A DNA stretch of 64,000 nucleotides. Origin: JAHEEL01 sp963836085. Lineage in GTDB: Bacteria > Actinomycetota > Acidimicrobiia > Spongiisociales > UBA5794. The notes under the pieces were generated by a model that ran no database searches, was not told the origin of the DNA, and saw only the letters and a list, made by a program, of their open reading frames with translations. This document shows, piece after piece, positions 27,091 through 35,231 of the stretch; positions within the stretch are counted from its first letter, which is position 1, and every line of letters begins with the position of its first letter. The DNA lies in NCBI GenBank assembly GCA_963836085.1, contig CAWIHT010000013.1, positions 180,825 to 244,824 on the forward strand. The letters are read 5' to 3'. The translations under genes were made by a program, and so were the position numbers.

Positions 27091-27552
27091 TCAGGCCGGC
27101 GGCGGCGGCGTACTCGTAGCCAGGCGCCGCCATCGGAGACGGTTCACGGCCGTTCGGCCGCCGTCCGTTCTTGTCGGGGGTGTTGACAGTACGAGGTCGA
27201 ATCCGCTGTCGCATGGAATCCACTCGATGTGTCGGCGTTCGGTCTGCCCGACCCAGTTCGGCATCAGGCTCAACTCGATATGGTGGAGAACGTCGTCCCC
27301 GTCCATCGAGTAGGCCCCCGTGTAGCTGAGGTATCCGGCAGCGGCCGCCGCACGAATGTCGATCGGTGCGGCGCTGAGTGTGCGGGTGGGTGCGGGCGGT
27401 CGGCCGAGGCTCATCAGGGACGCGGACATGCGCCCGTTATCGGTGTACGTGAGGAGTCCGGCCGGATTGCCGCCCCACGGCCGGGTTGGCCGCGAGTCGT
27501 CGACCGTGAACGTCCACTCGATGAGTTCCCAGGTTCCAATGAGGCTCTGCAT
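27091..27552 (-). CDS. Lipocalin-like domain protein (Lipocalin_5 type)
   Basis: The 153-aa protein starts MQSLIGTWELIEWTF and contains the pattern of the lipocalin-like family: GTWxL at the start, PAGLLTYTDNGRMSASLM in the middle, YLSYTGAYSMDGDDVLHHIELSLMPNWVG, then the final strands LRWRRL. The family is a small beta-barrel of unknown substrate found in bacteria and fungi. No signal peptide, so it is probably cytoplasmic. It lies between the hydrolase gene and panD on the same strand, with gaps of about 60-90 bases. Confidence 0.8.
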   Translation of the reverse strand: MQSLIGTWELIEWTFTVDDSRPTRPWGGNPAGLLTYTDNGRMSASLMSLGRPPAPTRTLSAAPIDIRAAAAAGYLSYTGAYSMDGDDVLHHIELSLMPNWVGQTERRHIEWIPCDSGFDLVLSTPPTRTDGGRTAVNRLRWRRLATSTPPPPA

Positions 27553-27645
27553 GGGCCAGACCCTATGCCTGCGCCGTGCGCTCCGGAGAGGATCTTCGCG
27601 GTCGGTGAACCCAATCCGCTGGCGGGACCGTGAGTTCGACGACGA

Positions 27646-27999
27646 TCAGGAACTGACCGGTCGGTTCTCGGAATCGACGGGCACGACGATCGGCGTCGGT
27701 GCCTGTGCACCGTCATCCACATCGGCGAGACGGAACGTCATGATGATCACGAGGTCTCCCGGCATGCCGAGGCGAGCGGCGGCACCGTTCAGGCCGACGA
27801 CGCCCGAACCTCGCTCTCCCTCGATCGCATAGGTCGTCAGTCGCTCGCCATTGTTGACGTTGACCACGTGGATCACTTCGTACTCGGCGATGGACGCTGC
27901 ATCCATGAGGTCCCGGTCGAGCGTGAGCGACCCCTCGTAGTGGAGATCGGTCCGGGTGACGGCGGCTCGATGGATCTTCGAGCGAAGGAACTGGCGCAT
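27646..27999 (-). CDS. panD: Aspartate 1-decarboxylase precursor
   Basis: The 117-aa protein matches PanD, the pyruvoyl enzyme making beta-alanine for pantothenate and CoA. MRQFLRSKIHRAAVTRTDLHYEGSLT holds the autocleavage Gly-Ser at residues 24-25 (split here as MRQFLRSKIHRAA, VTRTDLHYE, GSLT). Later segments (VNVNNGERLTTYAIEGERGS, GLNGAAARLGMPGDLVIIM) are canonical. ATG 27999 has GGGAG upstream; the open frame to 28149 overlaps dtxR and is discarded. No panC or panB is adjacent. Confidence 0.93.
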   Translation of the reverse strand: MRQFLRSKIHRAAVTRTDLHYEGSLTLDRDLMDAASIAEYEVIHVVNVNNGERLTTYAIEGERGSGVVGLNGAAARLGMPGDLVIIMTFRLADVDDGAQAPTPIVVPVDSENRPVSS

Positions 28000-28105
28000 G
28001 TGGTGACTCCCTGAATCTGGTGAATCCCTGCGGGCGGAAGGGTACCGGTCGCCGGCTGCAATTCCGACGTGGTCGCTGCGGATCGTTGGGCCGTTGAGCG
28101 GAGTA

Positions 28106-28124
28106 GTATGAGGCGTGCCTAAAC
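28106..28124. promoter_or_regulatory. Candidate DtxR/IdeR-type operator ahead of the feo operon
   Basis: The reverse strand reads TTTAGGCACGCCTCATA, with inverted AGGC/GCCT arms resembling the TTAGG...CCTAA half-sites of DtxR/IdeR. It is centred about 33 bases before the dtxR start codon, a position suited to repression by the regulator encoded first in the operon. Confidence 0.4.
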
Positions 28125-28147
28125 ATTTCTGACAGGATTTCGTAGGC

Positions 28148-28819
28148 ATGGTTCAACAAGCAGAACACACGTCCGAAGCCGAGGAGATGTACCTCATCAC
28201 GATCGCTCGCGCGGTCGAAGATGGGCAGATCGAACCGGTCGCTGTCTCATACGCCGCACGGGAACTCGCGGTGTCTGGCGTGTCCGCCAACCAGATGATT
28301 CGGAAGCTCGCCGGGCGGGGCTATCTGGAGTACGAGCCGTATCAGGGCGTGACCCTGACCGAGTCAGGTCGCACCGTCGCCTCGTCCATTCTCCGTCGGC
28401 GCCGCCTCTGGGGCGTCTTCCTCGCGGAGCAACTCGGTCTCACACCAGACCGGGCCGACGAGGTCGCATGCGACTTCGAGCACGTCACCCCGGACGATGT
28501 CGCGGATCTGCTTTCGGGGTACCTCGGGGATCCGGCTGCCGGGCCGCGGGGACACTCGATTCCCGATTCCCGCGGTGACACTCGCGCGCAGGCGACCACG
28601 CGACTCGACACCGTCCCGGTGGGCGAGCGCCGATCGGTCATCGCCGTCGAACTACCACACGACCTCGCGAGCTTCACCAGCGCGCATGGCCTGGTGTCCG
28701 GAGCTGAATTGGAGGTCCTCGCGGTCGGCGGCAGCGGCGATCGGCTGATCGCAGTCGCTGGAACCACCGCCCACCTGTCGGCCGACCTTGTCTTCGGCAT
28801 TCTGGTTGGGGAATCCTGA
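28148..28819 (+). CDS. DtxR-family metal-dependent transcriptional regulator
   Basis: The 223-aa protein has the DtxR order: a winged helix (TSEAEEMYLITIARAV, then LAVSGVSANQMIRKLAGRGYLEYEPYQGVTLTESG split across the domain), a dimerisation/metal domain (DEVACDFEHVTPDDVADLL, with Cys, Glu and His as candidate ligands) and a C-terminal SH3/FeoA-like domain (LPHDLASFTSAHGLVSGAELEVLAVGG). It is first in the feo operon and probably represses it with Fe(II) or Mn(II). Its TGA overlaps the feoA ATG by one base. Confidence 0.88.
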   Translation: MVQQAEHTSEAEEMYLITIARAVEDGQIEPVAVSYAARELAVSGVSANQMIRKLAGRGYLEYEPYQGVTLTESGRTVASSILRRRRLWGVFLAEQLGLTPDRADEVACDFEHVTPDDVADLLSGYLGDPAAGPRGHSIPDSRGDTRAQATTRLDTVPVGERRSVIAVELPHDLASFTSAHGLVSGAELEVLAVGGSGDRLIAVAGTTAHLSADLVFGILVGES

Positions 28820-29058
28820 TGGAGCAGGCCATTCCGCTCGGCGAACTCCCCATGGGCCGGTCGGCCACCGTCGTACGGTTCCCCTCGCGCAACGGAAGCC
28901 GCCGCTACGTCGAGATGGGCCTGATCCCCGGCGCAACGGTTCGGGCGATCCGGGTCGCACCACTCGGCGATCCGGTCGAGTTCGCCGTGATGGGGTCGCG
29001 CATCTCGATCCGCCGAGCAGATGCCGACGCGATCTTGGTCCGCATGGAGGACCAGTGA
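28819..29058 (+). CDS. feoA: FeoA small cytosolic iron-transport protein
   Basis: The 79-aa SH3-like protein shows the FeoA pattern: IPLGELPMGRSATVVRF, RRYVEMGLIPGATVRAIRVAP, GDPVEFAVMGSRISIRRADA. It assists FeoB in ferrous iron uptake. TGATG links it to dtxR, and its stop overlaps the following GTG start by 4 bases. Confidence 0.93.
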   Translation: MEQAIPLGELPMGRSATVVRFPSRNGSRRYVEMGLIPGATVRAIRVAPLGDPVEFAVMGSRISIRRADADAILVRMEDQ

Positions 29059-29579
29059 GCGACGCGGCGGCCGACGCTCGTGTCATTGCCCTCGCCGGCA
29101 ACCCGAACACGGGCAAGTCGTCGATCTTCAACATGCTCACGGGAGCGAAGCAGCACGTCGGGAACTGGCCGGGGAAGACCGTCGAGCGTGTCGACGGCCG
29201 GTTCACCCAAGACGGCGAGGAGTTCCTCCTGGTCGACCTCCCCGGCACGTACAGCCTGAATGCCTCGTCGCCCGAGGAGATGATCGCTCGGGACTTCCTC
29301 GTTGGAGGCATGCCCGACGGTGCCATCGTCGTTGTCGACGCGGCCAACCTCGAACGGAATCTCTACCTGGCGATCCAGGTTCTCGAAGTCGGGGTCCCGA
29401 CGGTGATCGCCCTGAACATGAGCGACGTTGCCCGGTCTCGCGGTCTTGAGATCGATGCCGACGTGTTGGCGGAGCGACTCGGAGCACCGACGGTCGCGAC
29501 GGTCGCCCGTTCAGGGAAGGGTCTCGGGCCTCTCCGGGAAGCGGTTGCCGCGCACTGCGCCAGAGAGCAGTCTCGATGA
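29055..29579 (+). CDS. feoB: FeoB G-domain protein (N-terminal half of a split FeoB)
   Basis: The 174-aa protein is a complete FeoB GTPase domain: G1 LAGNPNTGKSSIFN, the switch region HVGNWPGKTVE, G3 DLPGTYSL, G4 ALNMSDVA and a G5-like region. It starts with GTG 29055 (overlap with feoA) and ends at TGA 29577-29579, which overlaps the ATG of the membrane-domain gene (ATGA). FeoB is normally one polypeptide of about 700 residues; here the GTPase and transporter are separate frames. A single lost base at the junction would also produce this picture. Confidence 0.85.
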   Translation: MSDAAADARVIALAGNPNTGKSSIFNMLTGAKQHVGNWPGKTVERVDGRFTQDGEEFLLVDLPGTYSLNASSPEEMIARDFLVGGMPDGAIVVVDAANLERNLYLAIQVLEVGVPTVIALNMSDVARSRGLEIDADVLAERLGAPTVATVARSGKGLGPLREAVAAHCAREQSR

Positions 29580-31282
29580 GCGGCCTCGTTGTCGACTACG
29601 GACCCGACGTCGAGACGGCGATCGCCGACTTGATTGGCGAGATTGAACAGACCCCGGAAGTGTCCGAACGGTACGCACCGCGATGGCTCGCCACCGCCCT
29701 TCTCGACGAGGACCCGGGGCTGGTGGAACCGTTGACGGTGCTCGACGGCGGAGACCGCCTGGTCGCGACCCGAGACCGACTCCTCGAGGATCTGCGCAGT
29801 GCTCTCGGGGAACAGGCCGACACCGCCATCGCAGCGGCGCGGTTCCAGACAGCGAACGCGATTGCGCAGGCCGCCATCGTTGGCCAGACCGGCAAGATCC
29901 GCGATCGGACCGATCGAATCGATGCGGTCCTGACGAACCGCTACCTCGGGATCCCGATCTTCCTCGCGCTGATGTGGGCCGTGTTCAAGATCACGACGGA
30001 TATTGCCGGGGCATTCCTCGACTGGATCGACAGCGCTGTATCGGGACCGATCGCTCACTTCGTCGAGAGCTTCGTGTCCCTGATCGGCCTCGACGGAACA
30101 TGGGTGGAGAGCCTGCTGATCGACGGTGTCATTGCCGGTGTCGGAGCCGTGCTGGTGTTTGTTCCGATCCTCCTGGCCTTGTACTTGGCCCTCGCCTTCC
30201 TCGAAGACACGGGGTACATGGCCAGAGCCGCGTTCGTCATGGACCGGGTGATGCGCGGTGTTGGGCTGCAGGGCAAGGCGTTCCTGCCGATGCTCGTCGG
30301 TTTCGGATGCACGGTGCCCGCTGTCTACGCAACCCGAACGCTCGAAGATGAGCGCGATCGGATCCTGACCAGCTTGCTCGTGCCGTTCATGAGTTGCGGA
30401 GCCCGCCTCCCGGTCTACGTGATCATTTCGGCCGTCTTCTTCCCGCACTACGCGGGGCTCGTCGTGTTCGGCATGTATCTCCTCGGGATCCTGGTGGCCC
30501 TGACCATCGGACTGGTGCTCAAGCGAACGCTGCTCCCGGTCACCTCCCACGCCCCGACGATCATGGAGATGCCTCCCTACCGCTTGCCAACGTTCCGAAC
30601 GATCTGGTTCCACACGTGGACGCGGGTCACCGCCTTCATCGGCGGTGCCGGGTCGATCATCTTTGGCACGATGATCGTTGTGTGGTTCCTCATGGCGGTC
30701 CCGGTCAGCGGCGACGGAGGATTCGCCGATACCGACGTCGACGACTCTGCGTTCGCCGCGGTGTCGGGGGCCGTCGCTCCGGCCTTCGAACCGGCGGGTT
30801 TCGGGACGTGGGAGGCCGCTGGGTCGCTGCTCACGGGATTCGTGGCGAAGGAAGTCGTGGTCGGGACCATGGCGCAGGTCTACGGGATCGAAGACGATGC
30901 GGTGGAGGGGCCAAGTCCCTCGATTGCCGATTCGGCGCGTGAGATCGGCACGGGATTCGCGGGAGCAATGCTCGGGGCCCTCAAGGCCACGCCTGGCATC
31001 ATCGGCATCGATCTCACCGACGCTGACGCTGAGGATGAGCCGTCGAGCCTCATGGCCTCGATCCGCGTCAGCTTCGAGGAGTCGAGCGGGGGCCACGGTG
31101 CCGCGGCGGCGCTGGCGTTCCTCGTGTTTGTGTTGCTCTACACGCCGTGCATGGCAGCCGTTGCGGCGATCCGGCAAGAGACCAGCACACGCTGGATGTG
31201 GTTGAGCATCGTCGGACAAACGGCCATCGCGTGGGTCTTCGCTGTCGTCTTCTTCCAGGGAGCCAAGGTGTTGGGGCTGTGA
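29576..31282 (+). CDS. feoB: FeoB membrane domain (C-terminal part of a split FeoB)
   Basis: The 568-aa protein begins MSGLVVDYGPDVETAIADLI, which is the helical GDI-like linker of FeoB (VDYGPEVE-like). It continues into the transporter: LALMWAVFKIT, VFVPILLALYLALAFLEDTGYMARAAFVMDR, GFGCTVPAVYATRTL, FMSCGARLPVYV, then the second half with GFVAKEVVVGTMAQVYG and FLVFVLLYTPCMAAVAAI. Gate cysteines (GFGCTVP, FMSCGARLP, LYTPCMAA) are present. It follows the G-domain gene with a 4-base overlap. Confidence 0.9.
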   Translation: MSGLVVDYGPDVETAIADLIGEIEQTPEVSERYAPRWLATALLDEDPGLVEPLTVLDGGDRLVATRDRLLEDLRSALGEQADTAIAAARFQTANAIAQAAIVGQTGKIRDRTDRIDAVLTNRYLGIPIFLALMWAVFKITTDIAGAFLDWIDSAVSGPIAHFVESFVSLIGLDGTWVESLLIDGVIAGVGAVLVFVPILLALYLALAFLEDTGYMARAAFVMDRVMRGVGLQGKAFLPMLVGFGCTVPAVYATRTLEDERDRILTSLLVPFMSCGARLPVYVIISAVFFPHYAGLVVFGMYLLGILVALTIGLVLKRTLLPVTSHAPTIMEMPPYRLPTFRTIWFHTWTRVTAFIGGAGSIIFGTMIVVWFLMAVPVSGDGGFADTDVDDSAFAAVSGAVAPAFEPAGFGTWEAAGSLLTGFVAKEVVVGTMAQVYGIEDDAVEGPSPSIADSAREIGTGFAGAMLGALKATPGIIGIDLTDADAEDEPSSLMASIRVSFEESSGGHGAAAALAFLVFVLLYTPCMAAVAAIRQETSTRWMWLSIVGQTAIAWVFAVVFFQGAKVLGL

Positions 31283-31587
31283 CCTCCGTTCTCGAAACCC
31301 TCGTGGATGAACTCCGCACCGTTCGAGGTCCGATCCGTTCTTCGGACCTCGCCGATCGGGTCGGCGTGTCGGAATCCGCGCTGTCGGGCATGATCGACGT
31401 GCTGGTGGCGAAGGGGCGACTGTCACCGGCAGAGAATCCTGGAGCGGGCGAGTCCGTCGCGTGCTCGGGATCCGCCTGCGGAAGCTCGTGTGTCGGTCTC
31501 GATCAATGCGCGTTCATCGCAAACGTTCCCGCGAGCTACACCCTCATCGTTGACGCCGCAGCCGTCCCCCTCCCGGCCGTCGAATAG
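31279..31587 (+). CDS. feoC: FeoC-like winged-helix protein with a cysteine cluster
   Basis: The 102-aa protein starts at GTG 31279, overlapping feoB by 4 bases. A winged helix (LVDELRTVRGPIRSSDLADR, then GVSESALSGMIDVLVAKGRL) is followed by four cysteines in CSGSACGSSCVGLDQCAF. This fits FeoC-type proteins, where the cysteines may hold a [4Fe-4S] cluster and tune FeoB. The hydrophobic tail (YTLIVDAAAVPLP) is less typical. Confidence 0.75.
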   Translation: MTSVLETLVDELRTVRGPIRSSDLADRVGVSESALSGMIDVLVAKGRLSPAENPGAGESVACSGSACGSSCVGLDQCAFIANVPASYTLIVDAAAVPLPAVE

Positions 31588-31590
31588 CAC

Positions 31591-31640
31591 CGTTCCTGCG
31601 TAGCTATGGGAAGCGGGCTTCCACTATCTACGCAAGAACG
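31591..31640. terminator. Large hairpin after the feo operon
   Basis: CGTTCCTGCGTAG (31591-31603) pairs with CTACGCAAGAACG (31628-31640), one mismatch in 13 bp, with an inner GGAAGC/GCTTCC stem. It begins 4 bases after the feoC stop codon and precedes tldD. No T-run; the terminator role is inferred. Confidence 0.6.
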
Positions 31641-31682
31641 GGAGCGCGTTCGGCGATCGGGCCGATCGCTACGATTGTCGAC

Positions 31683-33122
31683 ATGTATGAATATGCAGAA
31701 GCCGCCGTTGAGGGCGCCCTCGCTGCCGGGGCCGCGTACGCCGACGCTCGCGTCGTGGTCACGAAGCAGGAGGCGATCGACGTTCAGAATCAGGCCGTGC
31801 AGTCGCTCGATCGCACCGAACAGGCCGGCGTCGGAGTTCGGGCTCTTATCGGGTCTTCGTGGGGGTTCTTCGCCACCGCGGACCTGACGCGTGCTGCCGT
31901 CACCGCCGCCGGTGAGCGGGCGGCCGAGATTGCTCGTGCCAGCGCGGTGGTGCCGGGTGATGCAATGCAGTTCGCCGACGTGGATGTCGTCCAGGACACC
32001 TACGAGACGCCGTACACGGAGGATCCGTTCACGGTTCCGCTCTCCGAGAAGGTCGACCTTCTCATCGGAGTGACCAAGACGATGCAAGAGGTCGACGGCG
32101 TCGCAATTGCGACCGCCACCATGTCCTTCTACGACACCACGAAGTGGTTCGTCTCCTCGCAGGGACATCGCATTCGCCAGCACATCGTCGAGTCCGGCGG
32201 CGGTTTCGACGCCACCGCTCTCGGAGAACGAGAGAGCCAGCGTCGCTCGTATCCGCAGTCGTTCGGCCAGTACGAGACCGGCGGCTACGAGGTGATCCGC
32301 AAGTGGGACTTCGCAGCCAACGCGGGCCGGATCGCCGAGGAGGCCGTTGCGCTCCTCACGGCCGACGAGATGGAGGAACGCGAGACCGACCTCATCCTCG
32401 AGGGATCGCAGATGGCGCTCCAGATCCACGAGTCGGTCGGGCACGCCATCGAACTCGACCGGATCCTCGGTTGGGAGGCGGCATTCGCCGGCACCTCCCA
32501 CCTCCAACTCCCCAACCTCGGATCCTTCCGGTTCGGATCGGATCTGATGAATGTCACGGCCGACGCCACCCTCCCCGGCGCCCTCGGCACGTTCGGATAC
32601 GACGACGAGGGGACGCCGGCGCAACGCGTCGACATCGTCAAGAACGGCATCTGGCTCGGTGTGCTCTCGGGTCGTGACTCCGCAGCGATGGCCGGTCTGC
32701 CTCCCGGCGGCATGGTCCGCGCCGATGGCTACAACCGTTTGCCGATGGTTCGAATGACGAACGTCGGGCTCCTGCCGGGCGACTCATCGCTTGCCGAGAT
32801 CATCGCTGACACGAAGGATGGCGTGTACATGGCGACGAATCGTTCGTGGTCGATCGATGACAAGCGCCTGAATTTCCAATTCGGCACCGAGATCGCGTGG
32901 GAAGTGAAGAACGGTGAACTCGGACGGATGCTGAAGAACCCCACCTACACCGGGATCGGACCAGTGTTCTGGGGCAGCCTTGACCGTCTCGCTGGTGGTG
33001 ACGAGTGGATCCACTGGGGGACACCGAACTGCGGGAAGGGGCAGCCGATGCAGGTTGCGCACACGGGGCATTCGGCAGCACCGGGGCGATTCAAGAACGT
33101 GAGAGTGGGGGTGCGTGGATGA
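31683..33122 (+). CDS. tldD: TldD-family metalloprotease
   Basis: The 479-aa protein contains the TldD zinc motif HESVGHAIELDR (HExxxH) near residue 245, plus the family signatures ESGGGFDATALGERESQRRS and GQPMQVAHTGHSAAPG near the end. TldD works with TldE as a heterodimer that degrades unfolded peptides or matures some RiPPs. ATG 31683; the stop overlaps the tldE ATG by 4 bases. Confidence 0.92.
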   Translation: MYEYAEAAVEGALAAGAAYADARVVVTKQEAIDVQNQAVQSLDRTEQAGVGVRALIGSSWGFFATADLTRAAVTAAGERAAEIARASAVVPGDAMQFADVDVVQDTYETPYTEDPFTVPLSEKVDLLIGVTKTMQEVDGVAIATATMSFYDTTKWFVSSQGHRIRQHIVESGGGFDATALGERESQRRSYPQSFGQYETGGYEVIRKWDFAANAGRIAEEAVALLTADEMEERETDLILEGSQMALQIHESVGHAIELDRILGWEAAFAGTSHLQLPNLGSFRFGSDLMNVTADATLPGALGTFGYDDEGTPAQRVDIVKNGIWLGVLSGRDSAAMAGLPPGGMVRADGYNRLPMVRMTNVGLLPGDSSLAEIIADTKDGVYMATNRSWSIDDKRLNFQFGTEIAWEVKNGELGRMLKNPTYTGIGPVFWGSLDRLAGGDEWIHWGTPNCGKGQPMQVAHTGHSAAPGRFKNVRVGVRG

Positions 33123-34450
33123 GCCGGGCTGTTGAACTCACCGAGCAGGTCCTGCAACTCGTTGGAGACCAGGCGGAGGCCGAAGTCGCCGCGTCGACCG
33201 GCAATCTGGCGCTGACCCGGTTTGCGAACTCGTTCATCCATCAGAACGTCGCGGAAGATGGCGAGACCGTCAGCCTCCGCGTCGCGCTCGACGGCCGAAT
33301 CGCCTCGACGCAGACGACGGTGACAACGCCGGAATCTCTCGAGGCGTTCGTCGAGGCGGCGCTCGACACGGCCGCGCTGCAGCCGGTCGACGAGGACTGG
33401 CCGGGGCTTGCGCCTCCGGCGACGGTTCCCGATGTCGCCCACGTTGACGAGGCAACCTACGACGCCGCCCCGGCCGCACGAGCCGCGCTCGTCAAGGACT
33501 TCGTCGACGCGGGGGACGGACTCCTGGCTGCCGGCTACTGCCAGACCGAGGGCCGCACCGAGGCATTCGCCAACTCGGCCGGACAGTCCGCCTCGGGGCG
33601 CCACTCGAGCGCCATCATCGACGGCATCCATCAGACAGGGACGTCAGCAGGCTGCGCCCACGCTGCATCAGTCGCCATCGGCGATCTCGACGGCACGGCC
33701 GTCGGTGAACTCGCCGCCAGGCGTGCCGTCGATTCCGCCGCACCGTTCGACACGAAACCGGGGGAGTACGAGGTCATCCTCGCTCCCGAGGCGGTCGCGA
33801 CGATCGCTGTGTTCCTTGGGTTCTACGGATTCAACGGGAAGATGCTGTCCGAGGGCCAATCGTTCGTGGAACTGGGAACCAAACAGTTCGACGAGCAGCT
33901 CCAGATGTGGGATGACGTCACGGATCCGAGGGCGATGGGCGTGGCGTTCGATACCGAAGGAACGCCGAAGGGGCGGCTCGACCTCGTGGCCGACGGAGTG
34001 ACCCACGGGGTCGCCCACAATCGGAAGACGGCGAAGAAGGCCGGCGTGGCCTCGACGGGCAACAACGTTCCAGGAGCTGAGGGATGGGGCCCGATCCCGA
34101 CCAACGTATTCGTTGGCGGCGGCGATCAGTCGGTCGATGCATTGATCGCATCCGTCGAGCGCGGCATCTACGTGTCGACGTTCAACTACTGCCGCATCCT
34201 CGACCCGAAGACGATGGTCGTGACCGGCTTGACGAGAAACGGCACGTTCATGATCGAGAACGGCCGCATCACCGACGCGGTGACGAACCTGCGGTTCACG
34301 CAGTCGTTCGTCGATTGTTTCGGTGAGGGCGAGATCCTCGGTCTGGGCGACGATTCCCGGTTCGCCGACTCGGAGTTCGCCCCTGGCATCATGTACGTGC
34401 CGACGATGCGGCTCGGGTCATGGAACTTCACGGGCGGAGCGGAGGGCTGA
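33119..34450 (+). CDS. tldE: TldE/PmbA-family protein
   Basis: The 443-aa partner starts MSRAVELTEQVLQLVG and lacks the HExxxH motif, as expected for TldE. PmbA-like segments include FANSFIHQNVAEDGETVSLR, SEGQSFVELGTKQFDE, GVAFDTEGTPKGRLDLVADG and RLGSWNFTGGAEG at the C-terminus. It is cotranslated with tldD. The partner supplies the fold; TldD carries the zinc site. Confidence 0.9.
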   Translation: MSRAVELTEQVLQLVGDQAEAEVAASTGNLALTRFANSFIHQNVAEDGETVSLRVALDGRIASTQTTVTTPESLEAFVEAALDTAALQPVDEDWPGLAPPATVPDVAHVDEATYDAAPAARAALVKDFVDAGDGLLAAGYCQTEGRTEAFANSAGQSASGRHSSAIIDGIHQTGTSAGCAHAASVAIGDLDGTAVGELAARRAVDSAAPFDTKPGEYEVILAPEAVATIAVFLGFYGFNGKMLSEGQSFVELGTKQFDEQLQMWDDVTDPRAMGVAFDTEGTPKGRLDLVADGVTHGVAHNRKTAKKAGVASTGNNVPGAEGWGPIPTNVFVGGGDQSVDALIASVERGIYVSTFNYCRILDPKTMVVTGLTRNGTFMIENGRITDAVTNLRFTQSFVDCFGEGEILGLGDDSRFADSEFAPGIMYVPTMRLGSWNFTGGAEG

Positions 34451-34665
34451 TGGCGAAACCTGACGATCTGGTAGCTGCAGCGCTCTTCACCGATCGGGAT
34501 AGTGCCGATGAGGCGTGGGGGAGACTTGTTGACGCAGACATCCCCGCGTCGGTGATCACGGAACCAGGCATGGTCGGCGCCTACCGCCTGAACGTGATGG
34601 TCTACCGAGAGAACCTCGAAGAAGCCCAACGCCTGATCGCCGACCTGGTGATCGGCAATCGGTAG
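34450..34665 (+). CDS. DUF2007-like small signal-transducing-type protein
   Basis: The 71-aa protein starts at ATG 34450, overlapping the tldE stop by one base (TGATG). LVAAALFTDRDSADEAWGRL and VYRENLEEAQRLI fit the ferredoxin-like DUF2007 fold (often called putative prokaryotic signal transducing protein). The function is unknown. A strong hairpin and a tandem repeat follow. Confidence 0.65.
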   Translation: MAKPDDLVAAALFTDRDSADEAWGRLVDADIPASVITEPGMVGAYRLNVMVYRENLEEAQRLIADLVIGNR

Positions 34666-34686
34666 AAGAAACGGGACAGGAGTGCG

Positions 34687-34718
34687 CTGAGGGCCGGGAC
34701 TGATGTCCCGGCCCTCAG
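34687..34718. terminator. Perfect 14-bp hairpin terminator
   Basis: CTGAGGGCCGGGAC pairs exactly with GTCCCGGCCCTCAG around a TGAT loop. It closes the tldD-tldE operon and probably also the convergent thioredoxin gene. There is no T-run on either side. Confidence 0.75.
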
Positions 34719-34761
34719 CTACTCAGCTACTCAGCTACTCAGCTACTCAGCTACTCAGCTA
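34714..34761. repeat. 8-bp tandem repeat (CTCAGCTA, six units)
   Basis: Six exact CTCAGCTA units start inside the right arm of the hairpin and run into the 3' end of the thioredoxin gene, whose last codons AGT AGC TGA are repeat-derived. A shorter copy of the same unit occurs at 63894-63909. Confidence 0.85.
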
Positions 34762-35168
34762 CTGGATTCCGCGTGATCGTGACTCTCGTGGTCAGCGTGA
34801 TCGTGCTCGTCGCTCGCGTTCTCGATCTCCTCACGGACGGCGTCCATGTCGAGACCTTCGATCTGGTCGATGAGGTCGACGAGGGCGTCCTCGGGGAGGG
34901 CACCCGGCTGCGAGAAGACACCGATCTTCTCCTTGAACGCCATCAGCGTCGGAATCGAGCGGATCTGGAAGTATCCGGCAAGCTCCTGCTGGTCTTCGGT
35001 GTCGACCTTGGCGAAGACGATGTTCGGGTACTTCTCCGAAACGGTCTCGTAGGTCGGGGCAAACATCTTGCAGGGGCCGCACCAATCGGCCCAGAAGTCG
35101 ACAAGGACTACATCGTTGTTGAGGATGGTCTCCTCGAACGTGTCTTTGGTCAGGTTGATGGTTGGCAT
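34755..35168 (-). CDS. trxA: Thioredoxin with a His-rich C-terminal tail
   Basis: The 137-aa protein (MPTINLTKDTFEE) has the active site FWADWCGPCKMFAP and the cis-Pro segment RSIPTLMAFKE, so it is a thioredoxin. A nonstandard tail after residue 110 is acidic and His-rich (DEHDHADHESHDH), suggesting metal binding. ATG 35168 is favoured because GGAG sits about 10 bases upstream; ATG 35177 is too close to it. A CsoR/CstR-like palindrome lies 45-63 bases upstream, so copper or sulfur-species control is plausible. Confidence 0.9.
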   Translation of the reverse strand: MPTINLTKDTFEETILNNDVVLVDFWADWCGPCKMFAPTYETVSEKYPNIVFAKVDTEDQQELAGYFQIRSIPTLMAFKEKIGVFSQPGALPEDALVDLIDQIEGLDMDAVREEIENASDEHDHADHESHDHAESSS

Positions 35169-35212
35169 GCGGTTCATTCTCCGTTCGTACTCGGTCTCCC
35201 ACGTGCAACATT

Positions 35213-35231
35213 AATACCCCTAGGGGGTATT
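35213..35231. promoter_or_regulatory. CsoR/CstR-like operator palindrome
   Basis: AATACCCCTAGGGGGTATT is a near-perfect inverted repeat between the divergent thioredoxin and ccmA genes. ATACC(N)GGTAT with a G/C-rich centre is the operator type of the CsoR/CstR/FrmR repressor family (Cu(I), persulfide or formaldehyde sensors). No such regulator gene is in the window, so the assignment rests on the site alone. Confidence 0.55.

Noticed and set aside
29363..31426. 687-codon open frame antisense to feoB
   Set aside because: It is a third-position GC shadow with Arg/Asp/Gly/His-rich product; the sense frame has clear FeoB motifs.
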